Below are positions 4,621 through 5,876 of a stretch of DNA of 5,876 bases, one piece after another. The notes below the pieces were generated by a model. That model saw only the letters and a program-made list of their open reading frames with translations, ran no database searches and was not told where the DNA came from. Positions within the stretch are counted from its first letter, which is position 1; every line of letters begins with the position of its first letter. The translations under genes and the position numbers were made by a program. This DNA is from Deltaproteobacteria bacterium (GTDB lineage Bacteria > Desulfobacterota > Syntrophia > Syntrophales > UBA2210), in assembly GCA_019314085.1 (NCBI GenBank), contig JAFCZZ010000262.1, positions 1 to 5,876 of the forward strand. Direction: 5' to 3'.

Positions 4621-5558
4621 GCGTCCCGATAGAGAGTATTTCAATTCCTGAAATACGGGCGAGCTCGAAGCTCAACGAGGACCAGCAGGCAGTTTTGCGC
4701 GCGACCGTGGAGAAGTACGGGGTCCTGAACGAGCCGATCGTGCGACCCCTGAAGGACGGAGGCTATGAGCTCATTGCCGGACGCTCGCGACTACTAGAGC
4801 TCAAGCGCCAAGGGGCCACGGAGGTCGACGTGAAGGTCATCGAGGCGGACGAGAAGGACGCGCTGATTATGCACCTTGCCGAGAACCTCGCGCGTGGGGA
4901 GACCGACCCGATAAGCGAGGCCCAGGTGCTGGACGCGTTCATGAAAAGTGGTGGCACGATCGAGGAGGCCGCGAAGCTCACTGGACACAGCCCAGAGTGG
5001 GTAAAATTCAGGCTTGGGTTACTCAAGTTGCCAGAGGTCTACGCGAAAGCCCTCCAGGAAGGGAGGCTCAAGCTTGGCATCGAGGCAGCCACCATGCTCC
5101 CGACGCCGGAAGAGGTCGACCACTGTTTGTCTCTCGCCCTTCAGACGGGGTGGACGGTCCCCGTGACGGAGCACTACGTCAGGCAGCGCCTAGCCGAGCA
5201 CGAGGCAGCACGCGCGAAGGGAGAGATGAGCCCTCCTCCCGAGCTCCCGACCAGGAAGGAGGCGGAGGAGCTGGTGCGCTACTTCACGTGTGCGGGATGT
5301 AACCGCAGCGTCGACCGCTCGCTGGCGAGAGCACCCCCGCTGTGCGAGGAGTGCTTAGCCCTCCTGCGCTACGTGACGTCGCAGCTCGGACCTCCGCGCG
5401 AGGCGATGCAGTACATCTACCGCGCAGTGGACAACTACCAGAGGTACCTAGAGTACCAGCGCCAGAAAGAGATCTTCGAGAAGATGGAGGAAGAGAAGCG
5501 TCGCCCCCTCTCCCCCCCACCAGCTGGCGAGGAGAGCGAAACTAAGTCGGAGGAATGA
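4608..5558 (+). CDS. ParB-like DNA-binding protein with a zinc knuckle
   Basis: 316 aa. Residues 5-95 form a ParB N-terminal (ParB/Srx-type) domain: VPIESI at the start, PIVRPLKDGGYELIAGRSRL at about 43-62 (the G-x-x-R nucleotide-binding motif of ParB CTPases, here GRSR), and AENLARGETDPISEAQ at 91-106, matching the ParB ENxxR...P-x-E-A box. Residues 116-143 are a helix-turn-helix (TIEEAAKLTGHSPEWVKFRLGLLKLPE) as in ParB/Noc/KorB. C228-x2-C231 and C246-x2-C249 form a four-Cys zinc knuckle. A helical segment and an acidic, Pro/Ser-rich tail follow. The family binds palindromic parS sites in plasmid or chromosome partition; some members act as regulators. No ParA is visible nearby, so either partition or regulation is possible. 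Its leader has GGTCG in place of the GGTGA seen at its duplicated partner. Confidence 0.85.
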   Translation: MELKRVPIESISIPEIRASSKLNEDQQAVLRATVEKYGVLNEPIVRPLKDGGYELIAGRSRLLELKRQGATEVDVKVIEADEKDALIMHLAENLARGETDPISEAQVLDAFMKSGGTIEEAAKLTGHSPEWVKFRLGLLKLPEVYAKALQEGRLKLGIEAATMLPTPEEVDHCLSLALQTGWTVPVTEHYVRQRLAEHEAARAKGEMSPPPELPTRKEAEELVRYFTCAGCNRSVDRSLARAPPLCEECLALLRYVTSQLGPPREAMQYIYRAVDNYQRYLEYQRQKEIFEKMEEEKRRPLSPPPAGEESETKSEE

Positions 5559-5876
5559 CGCGCAGGGAGAAGAAGGCTCGCGGTGCCCTGCCAGTTTTGT
5601 GTATCTCGAGTGTTGCCTTATCCGCTATCACGCGCTCGATGATTTGCAGTATCGCAGTCCTCAGTCGTGCGCTGGTGATGTCCCAGTATGGAAGCACTGC
5701 TACTCGGGCCTCTCCCTCGGTCCGACCCTCTCCACCCGGAATCCATCCCAAAATGCGCAATTGCTCGCGTTTTTCCTCTTCTGGGACCCAAATCCTCAAT
5801 GCTGTGACCTCTTTTTCCGGCGGAGCTCCTGTATAACGCGGATGAATGATCACAGTGCCAATCTCAAATTTTAGCG
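5542..5876 (-). CDS. Hypothetical protein, partial at the right edge
   Basis: Minus-strand gene ending in TAG at 5544-5542 and overlapping the end of the ParB-like gene by 17 bases. The frame stays open to the window edge, so the 5' end is probably missing; GTG at 5853 is the only possible start inside and lacks an obvious RBS. At least 111 residues are seen. The sequence looks like a real folded protein: beta strands (LKFEIGTVIIHPRYT; EVTALRIWVPEEE; EARVAVLPYWDI), a helix (SARLRTAILQIIERVIADK) and a final strand (TLEIHKTG...AFFSLRVIPP). I do not recognise the family. Codons are less GC-biased than those of the plus-strand genes, so it may be of different age or origin. The plus-strand frames over the same bases are Ser/Arg-rich and look like shadows. 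Confidence 0.6.
   Translation of the reverse strand, partial: LKFEIGTVIIHPRYTGAPPEKEVTALRIWVPEEEKREQLRILGWIPGGEGRTEGEARVAVLPYWDITSARLRTAILQIIERVIADKATLEIHKTGRAPRAFFSLRVIPPT

Noticed and set aside
5008..5024. Imperfect palindrome near CTTGGGTTACTCAAG
   Set aside because: It resembles the 14-bp palindrome only loosely, lies in the helix-turn-helix codons of the ParB-like gene, and is well within chance.
5555..5836. Plus-strand frame of 93 aa starting in an ATGA overlap with the ParB-like stop
   Set aside because: The overlap is tempting, but the product is Ser/Arg/Pro-rich with no structure, while the opposite strand reads as a normal protein and stays open to the edge.
1..5876. CRISPR array, tRNA, rRNA, insertion sequence or attachment site
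   Set aside because: No regularly spaced repeats, cloverleaf, transposase or terminal inverted repeats were seen. A partial element border outside the window cannot be excluded.

Overview
The window looks like part of an archaeal mobile element, most likely a virus, provirus or plasmid of a thermophilic or GC-rich archaeon. The signs are GGTGA/GGAGG ribosome binding sites that fit the archaeal 16S tail, heavy use of AGG (Arg) and AUA (Ile) codons, tightly packed very small genes, several tiny Cys-rich (zinc-binding-like) proteins, a long Trp-rich tape-measure-like protein and a ParB-like protein. No host housekeeping gene, tRNA or rRNA is visible. The virus assignment is inference; no capsid, portal, terminase or integrase gene lies in the window.

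Layout. Positions 119-1861 hold a run of seven small plus-strand genes with overlaps or short gaps: a 149-aa protein with an internal two-fold helical repeat, two tiny Cys-rich proteins (47 and 48 aa), a charged helical protein (78 aa), a 48-aa beta-type protein, an 81-aa zinc-finger protein cut by an in-frame TGA in the middle of a second zinc ribbon, and a 97-aa coiled-coil protein with a TEAQxxYLKRLG...LTRREVSEIL tail motif. A 164-base intergenic region follows, with a perfect 13-bp-arm GC hairpin and then an AT-rich stretch that probably carries the promoter of the second unit.

The second unit (2026-5558, plus strand) holds a short gene with an in-frame TAA at its midpoint, the 692-aa tape-measure-like protein, a 54-aa protein that is a small chimaeric copy of the end of that protein, and a 316-aa ParB-like DNA-binding protein. 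A convergent gene (5542-5876, minus strand, running off the right edge) overlaps the end of the ParB-like gene by 17 bases.

The most striking points are: (1) the 54-aa gene, which appears to have been born by tandem duplication, taking its start region (leader plus MELK) from the parB-like gene and its body from a helical repeat of the large protein, with mostly synonymous divergence since; (2) two genes within about 700 bases broken by in-frame stop codons while frame and codon style continue on both sides; and (3) a helical repeat with an 'RG-(L/I)-(T/S)-x-x-EA' core found in three genes of the window, which ties the first gene to the large structural protein.
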